64,000 nt of DNA from Bradyrhizobium sp. sGM-13 (GCF_018398875.1 NZ_JAGWDK010000001.1:1-64000), one strand, 5' to 3'. Positions 16,238-24,446 are shown, counted from the first letter of the stretch. Program-made: numbers and translations. The notes: generated by a model from the sequence alone, not told the origin.

Positions 16238-16707
16238 CACACTGCTCCTGCCTGATTGCGTCGAAATCTTTCACCGTTTGCGAGCATGACGCCATTGGCG
16301 CCGGCGATACCAAGCTCGAGGCTCGCCGCAATCCGCCGCGCCCGTTCCACAAAATGCGCGTCCGCCTCCGGCGGGCAGATCTCGCGCGCGGTGATCTCGA
16401 ACAGTGCGAGCCAGCGGTCGAAATGCGCGGCATCGACCGGCAATGGCAGATGTTTCGCCATTGGCGTGCCGTGATAGCGGCCGGTCATCAGCGCGACGGA
16501 TGACCAGAATGCGCACATCTGCTTCAGATGCGGCTCCCAATCCTTGATGCGCGTATCGAAGATCGGCCCCAGCACCGCGTCCTCGCGGACCTTGGCGTAG
16601 AAGCCGCGCACCAGGCGCTCGATCATCGCTTCGTCGATGCCCGTCCGCTCCATGATTTCGGCCATGAGCCGTTCGCGCCGCTCCGGCCCTGCCAAGATCG
16701 CTTCCAT
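16237..16707 (-). CDS. Group III (P-type) truncated hemoglobin
   Basis: A 156-residue globin of the 2-on-2 fold: VRGFYAKVREDAVLGPIFDTRI, then WEPHLKQMCAFWSSVALMTGRYHGTPMAKHLPLPV with the distal-side His and the proximal His (AKHLPL), then FDRWLALFEITAREICPP. Family members bind O2 or NO; group III proteins in bacteria are tied to microaerobic growth and NO. The divergent neighbour is an NsrR-like Rrf2 regulator, and the shared 85-bp promoter region carries a palindrome, which supports control by NO or iron-sulfur status. The next gene overlaps its stop codon. Confidence 0.85.
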   Translation of the reverse strand: MEAILAGPERRERLMAEIMERTGIDEAMIERLVRGFYAKVREDAVLGPIFDTRIKDWEPHLKQMCAFWSSVALMTGRYHGTPMAKHLPLPVDAAHFDRWLALFEITAREICPPEADAHFVERARRIAASLELGIAGANGVMLANGERFRRNQAGAV

Positions 16708-16720
16708 TCCGCCTGCCCTT

Positions 16721-16745
16721 AAATCGGTATTTCAAATACCTATTT
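16721..16745. promoter_or_regulatory. NsrR-like palindromic operator
   Basis: A near-perfect 25-bp dyad centred on C16733: the core GGTATTT-C-AAATACC is exact, and the next outer bases match four of five. The 11-1-11 geometry is that of known NsrR sites. It sits between the divergent globin (start 16707) and Rrf2 (start 16793) genes, 14 bp from the globin start codon, where a bound repressor would block the globin promoter. Confidence 0.7.
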
Positions 16746-16792
16746 AGACGGGCTATAGATGATTTGCAAGCAGATCTTTTGAGAGGGACCCC

Positions 16793-17221
16793 ATGCGCCT
16801 GACGTCGTTCACAGATTTTGCGTTGCGCGCGCTGATGCGGCTGGCGGGCGACCCCGACCGTTCCTTCGCCACCAATGAAATTGCGTCCGAGTTCGGCATT
16901 TCCCGCAACCATCTGGCCAAGGTGGTGCGCGACCTCGCCGACAGCGGCTTCATTTCGACCCAGCGCGGCGCCGGCGGCGGCTTCATGCTGGCCCGCCCGG
17001 CCCAGTCGATCACCATTGGCGAGGTGGTGCGCGCGCTGGAAGGGCCGCCGCTGGTCGAATGTTTTCGTGAGGATGGCGGCAGTTGCGTGCTGAAGCCGCG
17101 CTGCCGGCTAAAGGCGAGGCTCGCTGCCGCGCGCGAGGCCTTCATGCGCGAGCTCGACGCCACGACGCTGGCGGAATGCGCCTACCCCGCGCAGCCCAGA
17201 CGCAGTCCGTTGACCGCGTGA
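16793..17221 (+). CDS. Rrf2-family, NsrR-like iron-sulfur regulator
   Basis: A 142-residue winged-helix regulator (MRLTSFTDFALRALMRLA; recognition helix GISRNHLAKVVRDLADSGFISTQRGAGGG). Three cysteines at 90, 98 and 104 match in position the cluster ligands of NsrR, the NO-sensing repressor. NsrR loses DNA binding when NO attacks the cluster. The adjacent palindrome and divergent truncated globin make it likely that this protein represses the globin until NO appears. IscR is the main alternative, but no isc or suf genes are near and the spacing suits NsrR better. Confidence 0.8.
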   Translation: MRLTSFTDFALRALMRLAGDPDRSFATNEIASEFGISRNHLAKVVRDLADSGFISTQRGAGGGFMLARPAQSITIGEVVRALEGPPLVECFREDGGSCVLKPRCRLKARLAAAREAFMRELDATTLAECAYPAQPRRSPLTA

Positions 17222-17250
17222 GGCCTCTACCGAAGCATCAGGACCTGAAC

Positions 17251-17541
17251 ATGAAACCGATCGAGTTCGAGAATGGCATCGTGCAGATCGATGCGTCCAT
17301 CATCGCCGAAGGCCTCGGCCTCGCGCCGTCCCTGCTGCAGGAGGAGATGCGCGCGGGCAGGATCACGAGCCTTGCCGAGCGCGGGGTCGATGCCGATTCC
17401 GGCCGGCACCGCCTGACTTTCTTCTCCGAGCACCGGCGTTTTCGCGTCGTAGTCGACGAAACAGGCACTATCCTTCAACAATCGGCGGTCGACTTCGGCG
17501 ATTCGCCGTTGCCGAAATCGGTGCGCAAGCCTGGCAGGTGA
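17251..17541 (+). CDS. DUF6522-type protein
   Basis: A 96-residue protein (MKPIEFENGIVQIDASIIAEGLGLAPSLL... RYRLTFF-type core HRLTFFSEHRRFRVVVDETG) that fits the DUF6522 family of small cytosolic proteins found near haem/NO and respiratory genes in rhizobia. ATG at 17251 is preceded by a CAGGAC motif. It follows the Rrf2 gene by 29 bp and overlaps the frame of the methyltransferase at its end, so a joint transcript with the NsrR-like gene is likely. Molecular role unknown. Confidence 0.7.
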   Translation: MKPIEFENGIVQIDASIIAEGLGLAPSLLQEEMRAGRITSLAERGVDADSGRHRLTFFSEHRRFRVVVDETGTILQQSAVDFGDSPLPKSVRKPGR

Positions 17542-17576
17542 ACCGCCGCACGCTCAGAAAGCTGTGCAGGAAACAG

Positions 17577-18218
17577 ATGACATCAGCACAAGTCAGCGGC
17601 ACGGAAGGATATGCCAGCGAAGCGGAACAGTTGTTCCAGCGCTACGAAAGCATTCCGGCGGCTGAAAATCACCGCCATGTCCTGCATCTGATACCCAAAG
17701 CCCCGGCCCGCGTGCTCGATATCGGTTCAGGAACTGGACGGGACGCGGCCTGGCTCGCAAGCTTCGGACATCGTGTTATCGCCGTAGAGCCTACCGATGC
17801 CCTGCGTATCCCCGCGATGGCGCTGCATCCCTCTCCGCTGATCGAATGGCTCGACGACAGCCTGCCCGACCTGGTCCGCCTGCGGGCACGCGACGAGACG
17901 TTTGATCTCGTGATGCTGACCGCGGTGTGGATGCATCTCGACCAGACCCAGCGTCAATATGCGATGCCGAATCTGGCCTCGCTGATTGGGTCAGGCGGCA
18001 CTATCACTATGACGATCCGGCATGGGCCCGTGCCGCCCGCGCGGCGGATGTTTGAAATCCCCGCCGAGGAGACTATCGGGCTCGCGCAGGCGCACGGCTT
18101 GCGCTGTGTCTTGAATGTGGCTTCTGGATCCCACCAGGAGAGAAATCTCGCCGCCGGCATCACCTGGACAAACTTGGCGTTCGTGAAGGCAGATGCTTCG
18201 GGATCATTTTCGCGTTAG
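17577..18218 (+). CDS. Class I SAM-dependent methyltransferase
   Basis: A 213-residue Rossmann methyltransferase. Motif I is VLDIGSGTGRDAAWLASFG, the acidic residue ending strand 2 is in VIAVEPT, and motif IV is FDLVMLTAVWMHLD. The ATG at 17577 has CAGGAAACAG upstream; a GTG at 17538 overlapping the previous stop is an alternative that would add 13 residues. Substrate unknown. Position after an NsrR-like regulator and a DUF6522 gene suggests one operon. Confidence 0.8.
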   Translation: MTSAQVSGTEGYASEAEQLFQRYESIPAAENHRHVLHLIPKAPARVLDIGSGTGRDAAWLASFGHRVIAVEPTDALRIPAMALHPSPLIEWLDDSLPDLVRLRARDETFDLVMLTAVWMHLDQTQRQYAMPNLASLIGSGGTITMTIRHGPVPPARRMFEIPAEETIGLAQAHGLRCVLNVASGSHQERNLAAGITWTNLAFVKADASGSFSR

Positions 18219-18303
18219 CTAAGTGAGCCCCGGCGCCTCCTGAAGAAGCGCGTCGAAACGAAGGGCAAGAGCCTTGCTCCGATTCAATCCGCGCAAAGCA
18301 GCC

Positions 18304-19011
18304 CTATGCCTGGAGGGTCGGCGCCGGCGCGGAAACCGGCTGTTTCCTGGCAGCCGATTTCTTGCCGGACGCTCTGACACGGCTGTTGACGTTCAGTGAT
18401 GACCCATTCAGTGACATGCCATTGGCCGAATGGCCGTTCAGCTTGAGCTTCTTCTTCGACTTCCGCTCAGCCTTCGCCTTCAATTTATCCTTCAGCTTCG
18501 CGTCGGCCTTGGCCAACTTTTCCGCCTGCTTCAGCGCCTTCCGCTCGGCCTTCGCCTTCAGCCGCGCTCTCTCGGCGCGCGCTTCGGCGCGCTTCTTTGC
18601 GCGCTTCTTCTCGCAGGCTGCGCATTTGCAGCCGATCGGCTTCAGATAGGCTTTGAAGTAATCGGTACCGTAATCGTAGTTGATCTCCTCGCCCGGCTCG
18701 ATGTTCTTGATAGCGCGGATGAACACCTTGCGTTTACGGGGTTTGACATCGGACTCCGCGTTTGGCCTGCAGGAATGGTTGATATAGCGGGCGATGTTCT
18801 TGCGCACCGAGCCGTCGATGGTCCAGCGGTTGTTCAGTTCGAACAAATATTTATTCTCGATCGCGTCTTCTTCTTTCTTCTTCGAATCAAGAAGCGGCCC
18901 GAAATAGCGGATAATCTTAGTGCCCTTCTTGATCGGCTTGGTGGCGAAAAGGCCAAGTCCGGTGCGAGAGCGGCCGACGCGATAGGGTTTATTCGAAGGA
19001 ATGGAGGGCAT
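18304..19011 (-). CDS. SET-domain protein lysine methyltransferase with basic tail
   Basis: A 235-residue protein. Residues 8-125 form a complete SET domain: GLGLFATKPIKKG, RYINHSC (75-81, the pseudoknot motif) and GEEINYDYG; C128, C130 and C133 form a post-SET zinc site. The remaining 100 residues are Lys/Arg/Ala-rich, predicted helical and resemble histone H1-like or nucleoid proteins, ending in a disordered Ser/Asn-rich part. The SET domain transfers methyl groups from SAM to lysines. In bacteria the targets are mostly unknown; the tail would hold this one to DNA or RNA, or serve as its own substrate. Ancestry may be eukaryotic-like, but composition fits the neighbours. Confidence 0.85.
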   Translation of the reverse strand: MPSIPSNKPYRVGRSRTGLGLFATKPIKKGTKIIRYFGPLLDSKKKEEDAIENKYLFELNNRWTIDGSVRKNIARYINHSCRPNAESDVKPRKRKVFIRAIKNIEPGEEINYDYGTDYFKAYLKPIGCKCAACEKKRAKKRAEARAERARLKAKAERKALKQAEKLAKADAKLKDKLKAKAERKSKKKLKLNGHSANGMSLNGSSLNVNSRVRASGKKSAARKQPVSAPAPTLQA

Positions 19012-19155
19012 GACGATTGGATAACTGCGCGCTCGAAAAACGAGGAATTGAAGCCGCCCTTCTAGGACGATTCCAACCGAATGTCAGGTATTTCGCGGCG
19101 TTTCCGTGAACCTTCCCCAGATTGCGCATGTCTGATCTTCGAGGTTCCAGAGCAA

Positions 19156-19770
19156 ATGAGTGGCAGGATGAAACGTTCCCCACAATTGATCGCATTGGCC
19201 GCAGCCCTGTTGCCCGGTCTGATGTCGCCGGCGAACGCCCAAACTTTCAGCAGCAGCTACACATCGACCGCTCCAAAGGACTGCCAAACGGTCGGCAAGC
19301 CCGAATCCGAGGGCAGCACGACGCAGGTCTGCCCCGGCAAATCGGGGTTGGTGGTACTGATCAGCGAGGGCGATCTGCGTGAAACCGTCTCAGTGGGGCG
19401 AAACCGCGAGGTCGCCGCCAAGGAGCCGGCCGCGGAGGCCTGGTTCGGCCCCTTCAATTCGACCGGCCACACCGTAGAATGGCGGGCGGTCGATGGCAGG
19501 CCGTTCGCGATCATTCAGCGCTGGCTGATCGCCGATAACAATGACCTGGACCAGACCGGAAGCCCGATCACGAAACCGATGCTCGCGGTGACGCGGCTGC
19601 CGCCCGGGCCGGTCTGCCACGTCGCCCATATCGACGGCCAGGCCAACCGCAATGCCAACGAGCTCGCGCGCCAGGCCGCGGACGAATTTGCGCGTGATTT
19701 CAAGTGCGGCAAGGACGAAGTGAAGGTGATTGGCGAGCGCGGCCGCGCGGTGGAATTGGCAAAGCGGTGA
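19156..19770 (+). CDS. Exported protein of unknown function
   Basis: A 204-residue protein with a signal peptide ending SPANAQT when started at the ATG at 19156 (an ATG four codons later also works). The mature part has cysteines in KDCQTVG, TQVCPGKSG, GPVCHVAH and DFKCGKD, which could make two disulfides. VEWRAVDGRPFAIIQRW and the following lines suggest a compact periplasmic domain. No family recognised. It is in its own transcription unit after the divergent SET gene. Confidence 0.7.
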   Translation: MSGRMKRSPQLIALAAALLPGLMSPANAQTFSSSYTSTAPKDCQTVGKPESEGSTTQVCPGKSGLVVLISEGDLRETVSVGRNREVAAKEPAAEAWFGPFNSTGHTVEWRAVDGRPFAIIQRWLIADNNDLDQTGSPITKPMLAVTRLPPGPVCHVAHIDGQANRNANELARQAADEFARDFKCGKDEVKVIGERGRAVELAKR

Positions 19771-19878
19771 TGGTAGACGCAGTCTGGCACTTTCTTGCCG
19801 CATTAACGTCAAAGCTTCAGGCTTGAGTGCTTGAACCTTGTCAAACCTAATTATTTCACGGCATTACCCGGGGCAGCG

Positions 19879-20226
19879 ATGCACATAAAACTCTTGGCAC
19901 TCCTCATCGCCGGCATCGCCCTCTCCGGCTGCTGCGCCTCCGGAACTGGCTGCTCGACGCAGACCGCGGGCGCGCCGATTGCCTGGGACGGGTTGGGTGA
20001 ACCGCCGACCGCAGATGGCGAACAAGCCGGGGTGGCCAAGCCAAAGCGGAGGACGGCGCGCAACAGCGAGATCATTCTGGGCCCGCTGAACGAAGCGTCT
20101 TCCAGGGACAGGTCAACCGGATCGGACGCCAGAGCGCGCTACGACGATTGGACACGGCAGCCCAACGAAGACGCGGAAGCCGACGCAAGGCTCGCACGGC
20201 AAACCAAGATTTGCAGAGGTTGCTGA
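19879..20226 (+). CDS. Small lipoprotein
   Basis: A 115-residue lipoprotein. The ATG at 19879 starts a classic signal (MHIKLLALLIAGIALSGCCASG); the lipobox is LSGC. The mature part is polar, probably disordered, with many Arg and Asp residues and a C-terminal CRGC. Frame is open upstream to 19831 without a better start. Function unknown. Confidence 0.65.
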   Translation: MHIKLLALLIAGIALSGCCASGTGCSTQTAGAPIAWDGLGEPPTADGEQAGVAKPKRRTARNSEIILGPLNEASSRDRSTGSDARARYDDWTRQPNEDAEADARLARQTKICRGC

Positions 20227-20295
20227 GCGGGACGCCAGCCGCAACTGCAGCGCAGCTTCATCCCGCCTGCGAACTCCCGCAGAGCGGCCGCCGTC

Positions 20296-21030
20296 TTATG
20301 CCCCCGGCGGTCGTGGCACTGTCGAACGCAGCATTGCATCCAGAAGCTGATCGACGCCGGTCCCCTCGGGCAGCCGATGCAGGATGTCCTTGAGCCTTCC
20401 ATCAAGCAGCAGCGTGGTGAAGCCGTGCACCAGCGACCACGCGCGCGCAATCGCGGCAGCATGGTCGAGCGACAAAGTCTCCAGCGCTTCGCCGGTGAGC
20501 TTTTCGTTACGGCTGAGGCTCACCGCGGTGGCCAGTCCCTCGAAGGAGGCGGTCGCCGCCTCGTGCAGCGAGGGCCGTGTCATGTCGAGCCGCTCGGTAC
20601 GGAACATCAGCCCGTACATGCCGGGGCGCGCCTGCGCATAGGCGACATAGGCCTTGGCGCGCGCTAACGCCTTCATGAGCGGGAGCGTTTCGGTGTTGCT
20701 CGCCGCGATCATCGCCTCGTTGAAGCGCCGAAATCCGATGGCCGCAAGTTCGCTCAGGAGCCCGGTGAGATCGCCGAAATGATGGGTCGGTGCCGCATGC
20801 GACACGCCGGCCTCGCGCGCAACCGCCCGCAGCGTCAGGCCCGACAGCCCGTCGCGTTCCAGCACCCGCTCCGCCGCGGCGAGCAAGGCGTCGTGCAGAT
20901 CGCCGTGATGATAAGGCGTCTCGCCGGCCGGACGACGCCGCCGGCTGGCCGGCCTTTCGGCTACAGTCTTCGCGGGCCTGCGCTTCGCGGCCGGGCGGTT
21001 CGTTTTGGTTGCTCTCGATAATCTTGCCAT
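20296..21030 (-). CDS. TetR/AcrR-family repressor
   Basis: A 244-residue regulator. After a basic leader (~35 residues rich in Arg, Lys, Pro and Ala) comes the TetR DNA-binding domain: LHDALLAAAERVLERDGLSGLTLRAVAREAGVSHAAPTHHFGDLTGLL. The C-terminal ligand domain resembles the WHG/TetR_C type (LARAKAYVAYAQARPGMYGLMFRTERLD). It is divergent from the carotenoid oxygenase gene; the shared region carries two copies of a GTAAAGAT dyad, and the same arrangement is repeated before the membrane-protein gene at 22838. It is therefore the likely local repressor of both units and of itself. Confidence 0.85.
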   Translation of the reverse strand: MARLSRATKTNRPAAKRRPAKTVAERPASRRRRPAGETPYHHGDLHDALLAAAERVLERDGLSGLTLRAVAREAGVSHAAPTHHFGDLTGLLSELAAIGFRRFNEAMIAASNTETLPLMKALARAKAYVAYAQARPGMYGLMFRTERLDMTRPSLHEAATASFEGLATAVSLSRNEKLTGEALETLSLDHAAAIARAWSLVHGFTTLLLDGRLKDILHRLPEGTGVDQLLDAMLRSTVPRPPGA

Positions 21031-21050
21031 GCGAATCGTTATAACCACAA

Positions 21051-21122
21051 TTTTTACACTGTAAAGATTTTGCTTGACGACCATTGGCGGCGCGCCTACT
21101 GATATCTTTACGATGTAAAGAT
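21051..21122 (+). promoter_or_regulatory. Promoter with two TetR-type operators (carotenoid oxygenase)
   Basis: Two dyads flank a sigma70-type promoter. Upstream operator TTTTTACACTGTAAAGAT (21051-21068); -35 TTGACG (21074-21079); 17-bp spacer; -10 TACTGA (21097-21102); downstream operator ATCTTTAC-GAT-GTAAAGAT (21104-21122), a perfect 8-3-8 palindrome at the expected transcription start. The same layout recurs at 22748-22818. Confidence 0.8.
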
Positions 21123-21142
21123 GTAACCGGAGGAAACGTGTG

Positions 21143-22549
21143 ATGCTCGACCAATTGGCGACAACCAATGCGACGGGGGACAATCTGGCGCCGATCCCGA
21201 TGGAATGCGACGCGGCACATCTCAAGGTATCAGGCGAATTGCCGCGCGAGCTCAACGGCACTCTGTATCGCAACGGCCCCAACCCGCAATTCGACGCGCC
21301 CGACGCCCACTGGTTCGTCGGCGACGGCATGCTCCACGCCTTCCATCTGGAGAACGGCCGCGCCAGCTATCGCAATCGCTGGGTCCGCACCCCGAAATGG
21401 CTGGCCGAGCACGACGCCGGCCGTGCGCTGTTCGGCGGCTTCGGCCGCAGGCTGCCGGGTACGCCTGCCTCGGTTACGCAAGACGGCGGCGTCGCCAATA
21501 CCAACATCATCTTTCATGGCGGCCGCCTGCTGGCCCTTGAGGAAGGCCATTTGCCGACCGAGATCGAGCCTGGCACCCTCAACCGGCTCGGCTATTGCGA
21601 TTATGGCAGAGGCATCTCTGGACCGTTCACGGCGCATCCCAAGATCGATCCCGTTACCGGCGAGATGGTGTTCTTCGGCTACAACGCCGCAGGCCCCCTC
21701 ACCCCCGCCCTCTCCTTCGGCTCCGTCAATGCCGCCGGCGTAGTAACGCGCTTTGATCGCTTCGAGGCCCCCTATGCGAGCATGGTGCACGACTTCATCG
21801 TCACCAAAAATCATCTGCTGTTTCCGATCCTGCCGCTCACCGGCAGCATCGAGCGCGCCATGACTGGCCGGCCGCCCTATGCTTGGGAGCCGGACAAGGG
21901 CGCCTATGTCGGCGTCATGAAGCGCGACGGCTCCGCCAAGGACATCGTCTGGTTTCGCGCCGAGTGCTGCTACGTTTTTCACGTCATGAACGCGTGGGAG
22001 GACGGCGACCGCATCATTGCCGACGTCATGCAGTACGAGGAGCCGCCGTTGTTCACCCATCCCGACGGCACGCCCACCAATCCCGCCAAGTCGCGCGCCC
22101 GGCTGTGCCGCTGGACCTTCGATCTCGCAGGCAATACCGATCGCTTCACGCAAACCTGGCTCGACGACATTACCGGCGAATTCCCCCGCGTCTGCGATCG
22201 AAGCGTCGGTTCAGCCAACCGGCATGGATGGTACGCCTGCGCCAATCCCGACCTGCCGACTTCAGCCGGATTGTCGGGCTTGGTACATGTCGACGGCAAT
22301 GGATCGCGGCTTGGCCAGTACCTGCTGCCCGCCGGCGATACGATCTCGGAAGCAGTGTTCGTTCCACGCGGCGATGACGCCAGCGAGGGTGACGGCTGGC
22401 TGATGTCGGTGGTCTGGCGAGCCCGCGAAAACCGCAGCGACCTCGCGGTATTCAATGCCACCGATGTCGACGCCGGACCGGTGGCACTGGTGAAGCTCGG
22501 ACATCGTGTCCCCGACGGCATCCACGGCAATTGGGTTGCCGCGGCCTAA
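21143..22549 (+). CDS. Carotenoid oxygenase (carotenoid/stilbene cleavage dioxygenase)
   Basis: A 468-residue seven-bladed-propeller non-haem iron dioxygenase. The opening matches the family: GELPRELNGTLYRNGPNPQFD and HWFVGDGMLHAF. Four His that would bind iron lie in AHPKIDP, MVHDFIV, YVFHVMNAWEDG and GIHGNW. ATG at 21143 has GGAGG upstream; a GTG directly before it is less likely. Relatives cleave the central or off-centre double bonds of carotenoids, apocarotenals or lignin-derived stilbenes; sequence alone does not choose. Control by the divergent TetR protein suggests induction by a small hydrophobic ligand, perhaps substrate or product. Confidence 0.88.
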   Translation: MLDQLATTNATGDNLAPIPMECDAAHLKVSGELPRELNGTLYRNGPNPQFDAPDAHWFVGDGMLHAFHLENGRASYRNRWVRTPKWLAEHDAGRALFGGFGRRLPGTPASVTQDGGVANTNIIFHGGRLLALEEGHLPTEIEPGTLNRLGYCDYGRGISGPFTAHPKIDPVTGEMVFFGYNAAGPLTPALSFGSVNAAGVVTRFDRFEAPYASMVHDFIVTKNHLLFPILPLTGSIERAMTGRPPYAWEPDKGAYVGVMKRDGSAKDIVWFRAECCYVFHVMNAWEDGDRIIADVMQYEEPPLFTHPDGTPTNPAKSRARLCRWTFDLAGNTDRFTQTWLDDITGEFPRVCDRSVGSANRHGWYACANPDLPTSAGLSGLVHVDGNGSRLGQYLLPAGDTISEAVFVPRGDDASEGDGWLMSVVWRARENRSDLAVFNATDVDAGPVALVKLGHRVPDGIHGNWVAAA

Positions 22550-22568
22550 GCGCGCTATAGCCTCCGCG

Positions 22569-22697
22569 ATGCCAGGGCGCGACGTTGTCGCGCCCTGCGT
22601 TGCAAGCGTCGGCCGAATCGGCGGCATCACGATCACGCTCGTTTTGCTACTCGCCTGTGCCCTCATGTTTCTCTCGGTCGCGACATTGGGCGCCTGA
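22569..22697 (+). CDS. Possible 42-residue membrane peptide
   Basis: Short frame after the carotenoid oxygenase gene with one hydrophobic helix (GITITLVLLLACALMFLSVATLG). No ribosome site is visible before the ATG at 22569 and start spacing is poor. It may be real in the TetR-controlled unit or chance. The rest of the 288-bp gap holds the promoter block at 22748-22818. Confidence 0.25.
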   Translation: MPGRDVVAPCVASVGRIGGITITLVLLLACALMFLSVATLGA

Positions 22698-22747
22698 AGC
22701 GCCCGCAAACCGTTGCAAAGACAATCACATATCGTCGCGTCGTCAAA

Positions 22748-22818
22748 TTTAGACACTGTAAAGATTTTTCTTGACGGCCCCGACGCCCAACCCTACGGTA
22801 TCTTTACGATGTAAAGAT
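22748..22818 (+). promoter_or_regulatory. Promoter with two TetR-type operators (membrane-protein unit)
   Basis: Same architecture as at 21051-21122: upstream site with ACACTGTAAAGAT (22753-22765), -35 TTGACG (22771-22776), 17-bp spacer, -10 TACGGT (22794-22799), and the identical palindrome ATCTTTACGATGTAAAGAT (22800-22818). The spacer sequences differ while sites are kept, which argues for function rather than recent duplication. Confidence 0.8.
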
Positions 22819-22837
22819 TAGCTTCCTAGAGGCCGTC

Positions 22838-23416
22838 ATGACCATCTTCCTAGTCCTCGCCCCGTTCGGCTCGTTCGCCCTGCTGATGCTGGTGACCTCG
22901 GCCGAGATCAGCCTCTTCGTTGCGGCCGCAATCTGCCTTGCCGTCATCGGCATCGACTTTTATCGCGGCCGCTCGGTCAAGATGCTCGGCGCGGGCTCGG
23001 TCGTCGTATTTGCCGCGCTCGGCGCATACATCTCCTTGGTCGATCCGAACCTCAGCCATTCGGCCGTCAAGCTGACGGTAGACGTCGGCGTGCTCGCGAT
23101 CTCGCTGGTTTCGCTAATCATCCGCAAGCCGTTCGTCCTGCAATATGCACTTGAGGAGGTCGATGCCGAAACGGCCAAGCAGCCCGGTTTTCTGAAAACC
23201 GTCTACCTCATCACCTGGGCCTGGAACGCCGCGTTTGTCCTGATGATTATCGGCAACGTGCTGCCGATCTATGTCCCGGGTCTGCCGCTCTGGTCGGGAC
23301 TTGCGATCGCGTTCGCCGCCCGCAACAGCGCCCTCTACTTCACGGCATGGTATCCGCAATATCGCAAGGCGAAGCATGGTAAGCCGCCTGCAAACGCCCT
23401 TCCCGGGATCAACTGA
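22838..23416 (+). CDS. Polytopic membrane protein
   Basis: A 192-residue inner-membrane protein with about five or six hydrophobic segments (residues 3-22, 25-42, 50-66, 78-93, 122-143, 150-165) and a short basic tail. RKPFVLQYA and NSALYFTAWYP may be loops. No family recognised with certainty. It is the first gene behind the second TetR-type promoter, and the next gene, a YciB relative, follows 42 bp later, so they form a unit controlled together with the carotenoid oxygenase. Confidence 0.7.
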   Translation: MTIFLVLAPFGSFALLMLVTSAEISLFVAAAICLAVIGIDFYRGRSVKMLGAGSVVVFAALGAYISLVDPNLSHSAVKLTVDVGVLAISLVSLIIRKPFVLQYALEEVDAETAKQPGFLKTVYLITWAWNAAFVLMIIGNVLPIYVPGLPLWSGLAIAFAARNSALYFTAWYPQYRKAKHGKPPANALPGIN

Positions 23417-23458
23417 AGCAGACTTCCAACCGAAACACGATCAGCAGAGAGCAAGACG

Positions 23459-24016
23459 ATGAAGGACGTATTCGCCAGACTGGGCGCCGATTTTTTCTCC
23501 ACCATCCTGTTCATCGCGATCTACCTGACGACTGACAACGTGCTGCTGGCGACTGCCGTCGCGATCGCTGGCGCAATTGCGCAGGTGATCTACTCCCGCA
23601 TCAAGGGCAAGGAACTCGGCTACATGACATGGGCCAGCCTTGGGCTCGTCATCGTGCTCGGCAGCGCGACGCTTCTGACCCGCGACCCACGCTTCGTGTT
23701 GGCGAAACCCGCAATTGGGCATTTCGCGATCGGCGTCATCATGCTCAAGCGCGGCTGGATGTTGCGCTACATGCCCTCCATCGTGACCCAGACCATTCCC
23801 GAATATGTCACTTTCGCGGGTTACGCTTGGGCCGCACTGTGCTTCACACTCGCCGCCGGCACGATCGGTATCGCGATGACCGGCGACATGAAGCTGTGGA
23901 CGTTCTATGTGACCGTGGTGCTGGTCGGCGCCAAGATTGCCGTCTTTGCAATTCAATACGTCGCGTTTCGTATTTTGGTCGGCAGCCGGCTTCGCACCGC
24001 CGCCCAGCAAGCCTGA
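23459..24016 (+). CDS. YciB/IspZ-type inner-membrane protein
   Basis: A 185-residue five-helix protein that fits the septation protein A (IspZ/YciB) family: DFFSTILFIAIYLTTDNVLLATAVAIAGAIAQVIY, then VLGSATLLTRDPRFVLAKPAIGHFAIGVIML, the conserved DPRF..KP block. The family is inner-membrane and linked to cell envelope and division in gamma- and betaproteobacteria. This copy is in a TetR-controlled cassette with a carotenoid oxygenase, so it may be a specialised paralogue; the housekeeping copy would be elsewhere. Confidence 0.7.
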   Translation: MKDVFARLGADFFSTILFIAIYLTTDNVLLATAVAIAGAIAQVIYSRIKGKELGYMTWASLGLVIVLGSATLLTRDPRFVLAKPAIGHFAIGVIMLKRGWMLRYMPSIVTQTIPEYVTFAGYAWAALCFTLAAGTIGIAMTGDMKLWTFYVTVVLVGAKIAVFAIQYVAFRILVGSRLRTAAQQA

Positions 24017-24140
24017 AAATACGCGTCAAAAGGCGCTTGAGACGATTGGGCTTGTGTGGCGAGATAGGCTATACCGCGCTCGAGTTTAGCGGATCTCGCA
24101 GGCCATTTCGGCTTGCCGTGGAAATGTCGGGGAGACAAAG

Positions 24141-24437
24141 ATGGCCGTGGACGGAAACTGGAATATCACCATGAGCACGCCGATGGGCGAGCGCAAGGCA
24201 ACGCTGTCGCTGCAAAGCGCGGGCGGCGCGCTGACGGGCACGCAAGGCGCGGACGGCAATTCCGGCGAAATTTTTGACGGCACCGTCGACGGCGATGACG
24301 TCGCCTGGAAGATCTCCATCACCAACCCGATGCCGCTCACGCTTGCCTTCACCGGCAAGGTTTCCGGCGACACCATGTCCGGCGAAATGGGCATTGGCCC
24401 GATGGGCAGCTTCCCGTTCACGGGGTCGCGGGCGTAG
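24141..24437 (+). CDS. Small beta-rich hypothetical protein
   Basis: A 98-residue protein with GGGGAGA seven bases before its ATG. Alternating hydrophobic strands (GNWNITMSTPMGERKATLSLQS, VAWKISITNPMPLTLAFTGKV) suggest a small beta-barrel or lipocalin-like fold; Met and Gly are frequent. No signal peptide. Its stop lies 9 bp from that of the DUF429 gene on the other strand. Function unknown. Confidence 0.7.
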   Translation: MAVDGNWNITMSTPMGERKATLSLQSAGGALTGTQGADGNSGEIFDGTVDGDDVAWKISITNPMPLTLAFTGKVSGDTMSGEMGIGPMGSFPFTGSRA

Positions 24438-24446
24438 GTTCTCCCC

